In this document: positions 4,632 to 6,434 of the stretch, piece by piece
Layout: each line of letters starts with the position of its first letter
Position numbering within the stretch: position 1 is the first letter of the stretch
NCBI GenBank assembly: GCA_947303535.1
Contig: CAMYYQ010000067.1
Coordinates: 1-6,434, forward strand
Reading direction: 5' to 3'
Origin: an uncultured Ruminococcus sp.
GTDB lineage: Bacteria; Bacillota_A; Clostridia; Oscillospirales; Ruminococcaceae
Length of the DNA: 6,434 bases
Notes under the pieces: generated by a model
Databases searched by the model: none
What the model was told of the DNA's origin: nothing
What the model saw: only the letters and a program-made list of their open reading frames with translations
Made by a program: the position numbers and the translations under genes

Positions 4632-6434
4632 ATGAAAAAGATAAGTAAAGTTATGGCAGCCCTGCTTGCAACCGCAGTATCCGCAGGCGCAACAGGCTCT
4701 ATCGCATATGCAAAGAGCAGCGGAAAGGTACAGGAGACCGCTGATAAGGCAAAGGAAACAGATACAGCAGAGACAGCTGCAAGAAAAGACAACGGCGAAA
4801 ACGCATACAAGGACGAGACAGTTTACGTCCTCTGCAACAGCGATTCAAGCATAAAGAACGTAGTAGTAAGCGACTGGCTGAAAAATGCTCCCGCACTGGG
4901 AAGTATCTCCGATATCTCAGAGCTGAGCGATATCGTCAATGTCAAGGGCGATGAGGAGTTCTCATTAAACGGCGAGAACATCAGCTGGCAGGCTGACGGC
5001 AGCGACATCTACTACAAGGGCAATACAAACAAGGACCTCCCCGTTGATGTGGATATGGAGTATACTCTCGACGGCAAGAAGGTAACTCCCGAAAGCATCA
5101 AGGGCAAGAGCGGACATCTTGTTATTCGCTGGACATACAAGAACAATCAGAAGGTAAAGAAGAACGTAAACGGTACAGTAAAGGAGCTTTATGTACCTTT
5201 CATGGCTGCAAGTGCCGCTGTACTCAGCACAGACAATTACCTTAATGTTGAGGTCAAAAACGGCAAGGTCATCTCAGACGGCGACAGACTTATCGTTGTG
5301 GGCATGGCATTTCCGGGACTGGGCGAAAGTCTTGACCTTAACAAGATAGAGGGAATGAATATAGAGATCCCCGACAGTTTCGAGATTTCCGCTGACGTTA
5401 CAAATTTCGAGATGAATACCTCTGTTACGGTAGTTTCAAATGAGATATTCTCACAGCTTGACATAGACAATGCTGCCGATCTCGGCGACTTGAAGGATAA
5501 GCTCAAGGAACTCAGCGACGGCGCAGAAAAGCTTACAGACGGTACAGCTTCACTTTATGACGGTATAAAGAAGCTTAACGGCGGCACAGGCGAGCTGTCA
5601 AGTGGTATAGATAAGCTCCTCAGCGGCTCTTTGGAGCTGAAAAACGGCGCTTCCGAGCTTGACAGCGGCGCAAAGAAGTTAGCAGACGGCGCAAAGACTC
5701 TCTCGGACTCTACAGGTACTTTCGAGGCAGGTCTGGGAAGTGCAAAGGACGGCTCTGCAAAGCTTGTGGCAGGTATAGAACAGCTCAGCGGCGGAGCATC
5801 ACAGCTCGGCGAGGGTATGGACAGCGCAAAGACAGGCTCTTCTGCATTGCTTGACGGCTTCGGCAAGGTAAGCGCAGGCGCAGATGCTCTCAGCAGCGGA
5901 TTAAAGGACGCAAAGGACGGCTCTGACGCTCTTACCGCAGGATTTACAAAGGTAAACGAGGGCGCAGCAGCACTCAAGAGCGGCGCAGGTACTCTTACAA
6001 GCGGCGTGGGCACTATCAAGGACGGCAGCACACAGGTCAAGGACGGTTCAGCACAGCTTGCAGCAGGCGCATCTGCACTCAATGAGGGCGCAGCAAAGCT
6101 CAGCGAGTCGGCAGGACAGATGTCAGCAGGTATAACCAGTGCAAAGAGCGGTGCAGAAGCTCTTGCAGAGGGTATATTAAACGCAAAAACAGGTGCAGAT
6201 CAGCTCTCGGGCGGCGCAGCAGCTCTCAGTGAGGGTGCAGCAAAGCTCAGCGACGGTATCGCAGCAGCAGGCACATCGCTTGATACTACTATCGCTGCAA
6301 ATGAGCAGGCTCTGGCAGCTTTACAGGCATTATATCAGCAGTCTCCTTCACAGGAGCTTGCTGTGGCAATAGGAACTCTTCAGCAGACTATCGAAGGACA
6401 GAAGCAGATATCAGCATCTATGACTGAGAGCGGT
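4632..6434 (+). CDS. Exported X-X-X-Leu-X-X-Gly heptad-repeat protein (3' end beyond window)
   Basis: The frame is open for 601 codons to the window edge. Residues 1-27 form a signal peptide: a KK.SK start, a hydrophobic alanine-rich core, and A-Y-A before K28 as a likely cleavage site. Residues 28-70 are a charged low-complexity linker. Residues about 71-290 look like a mixed, probably beta-rich extracytoplasmic domain that starts ETVYVL and soon has VVVSDWLKN. Residues 291-542 are 36 consecutive heptads of the XXXLXXG type with no insertion or deletion; a few replace Leu by Ala, Val, Ile, Phe or Met, and two replace Gly by Ser. Residues 543-601 are Gln/Ala-rich and probably a coiled coil. 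The repeat type is the one described in TIGRFAM TIGR03057 and in Pip/YhgE-like surface proteins, which usually have C-terminal membrane helices; that part is not visible here. Co-expression with the MMPL pump suggests an envelope-side partner. It could also be a separate surface protein or phage receptor. Confidence 0.9.
   Translation, partial: MKKISKVMAALLATAVSAGATGSIAYAKSSGKVQETADKAKETDTAETAARKDNGENAYKDETVYVLCNSDSSIKNVVVSDWLKNAPALGSISDISELSDIVNVKGDEEFSLNGENISWQADGSDIYYKGNTNKDLPVDVDMEYTLDGKKVTPESIKGKSGHLVIRWTYKNNQKVKKNVNGTVKELYVPFMAASAAVLSTDNYLNVEVKNGKVISDGDRLIVVGMAFPGLGESLDLNKIEGMNIEIPDSFEISADVTNFEMNTSVTVVSNEIFSQLDIDNAADLGDLKDKLKELSDGAEKLTDGTASLYDGIKKLNGGTGELSSGIDKLLSGSLELKNGASELDSGAKKLADGAKTLSDSTGTFEAGLGSAKDGSAKLVAGIEQLSGGASQLGEGMDSAKTGSSALLDGFGKVSAGADALSSGLKDAKDGSDALTAGFTKVNEGAAALKSGAGTLTSGVGTIKDGSTQVKDGSAQLAAGASALNEGAAKLSESAGQMSAGITSAKSGAEALAEGILNAKTGADQLSGGAAALSEGAAKLSDGIAAAGTSLDTTIAANEQALAALQALYQQSPSQELAVAIGTLQQTIEGQKQISASMTESG
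5733..5984 (+). repeat. Three tandem 84-bp (28-residue, four-heptad) superrepeats
   Basis: Within the heptad region, residues 368-395, 396-423 and 424-451 (5733-5816, 5817-5900, 5901-5984) align as three 28-residue blocks. Each begins with a heptad having Ala at the Leu position (GSAKDG, DSAKTG, KDAKDG), followed by an (S)xxL heptad. The second and third blocks then share F-x-K-V-x-x-G and A-x-A-L-x-S-G heptads. The first block is more diverged. The pattern suggests growth of the array by duplication of four-heptad units. Confidence 0.65.

Noticed and set aside
5555..6082. Long open frame on the minus strand within the heptad region (175 codons)
   Set aside because: It is a by-product of the repeated codon pattern of the plus-strand heptads: the translation is low-complexity Pro/Ser/Ala, has no ribosome binding site, and lies wholly inside a well-supported gene.
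1..6434. CRISPR array, tRNA, rRNA, insertion sequence or prophage
   Set aside because: No regularly spaced direct repeats with unique spacers, no tRNA- or rRNA-like stretch, and no transposase or integrase coding sequence were seen. The only strong tandem repetition is the coding heptads.

Overview
The window looks like chromosomal DNA from a low-to-moderate GC Gram-positive of the Clostridia, probably Ruminococcus or a close relative (Oscillospiraceae). This rests on strong AAAGGAG-type ribosome binding sites, vegetative TTGACA/TATAAT promoters, codon use rich in AAG, GCA, ACA and ATA, and a gene pairing (MMPL transporter plus Leu/Gly heptad-repeat protein) that I associate with Firmicutes. 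The genus is an inference from style; no rRNA or marker gene is present.

Layout. Bases 1-109 hold the terminator of an unseen upstream gene and a perfect 13-bp palindrome. A MATE-family multidrug/toxin exporter (110-1450, +) follows and ends at a bidirectional terminator (1476-1518) shared with a convergent TetR-family repressor gene (1517-2125, -). Bases 2126-2496 form a compact divergent control region. It has a consensus promoter for the repressor on the minus strand, a near-consensus promoter on the plus strand, three TGAC-N5-GTCA palindromes that look like repressor operators (one containing the plus-strand -35 box), and a roughly 110-nt leader closed by a 24-bp imperfect stem. The plus-strand transcript encodes a two-halved MMPL/RND-superfamily transporter (2497-4596). 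After a 35-nt gap comes an exported protein with 36 uninterrupted X-X-X-Leu-X-X-Gly heptads (4632 to the window end, 3' part missing).

How the parts work together (inference). The TetR protein probably represses the MMPL-heptad operon and perhaps its own gene, and is released by a small hydrophobic or envelope-active ligand. The MMPL protein would use proton motive force to move a lipid-like or amphipathic substrate. The heptad protein, exported and long, is a candidate envelope-side partner that extends from the membrane into the cell wall. The MATE gene has its own terminator, faces the other way from tetR, and has no matching operator, so membership in the same regulon is not supported.

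The most interesting parts are the operator array, the structured leader and the exactly phased heptad protein encoded next to an MMPL pump.
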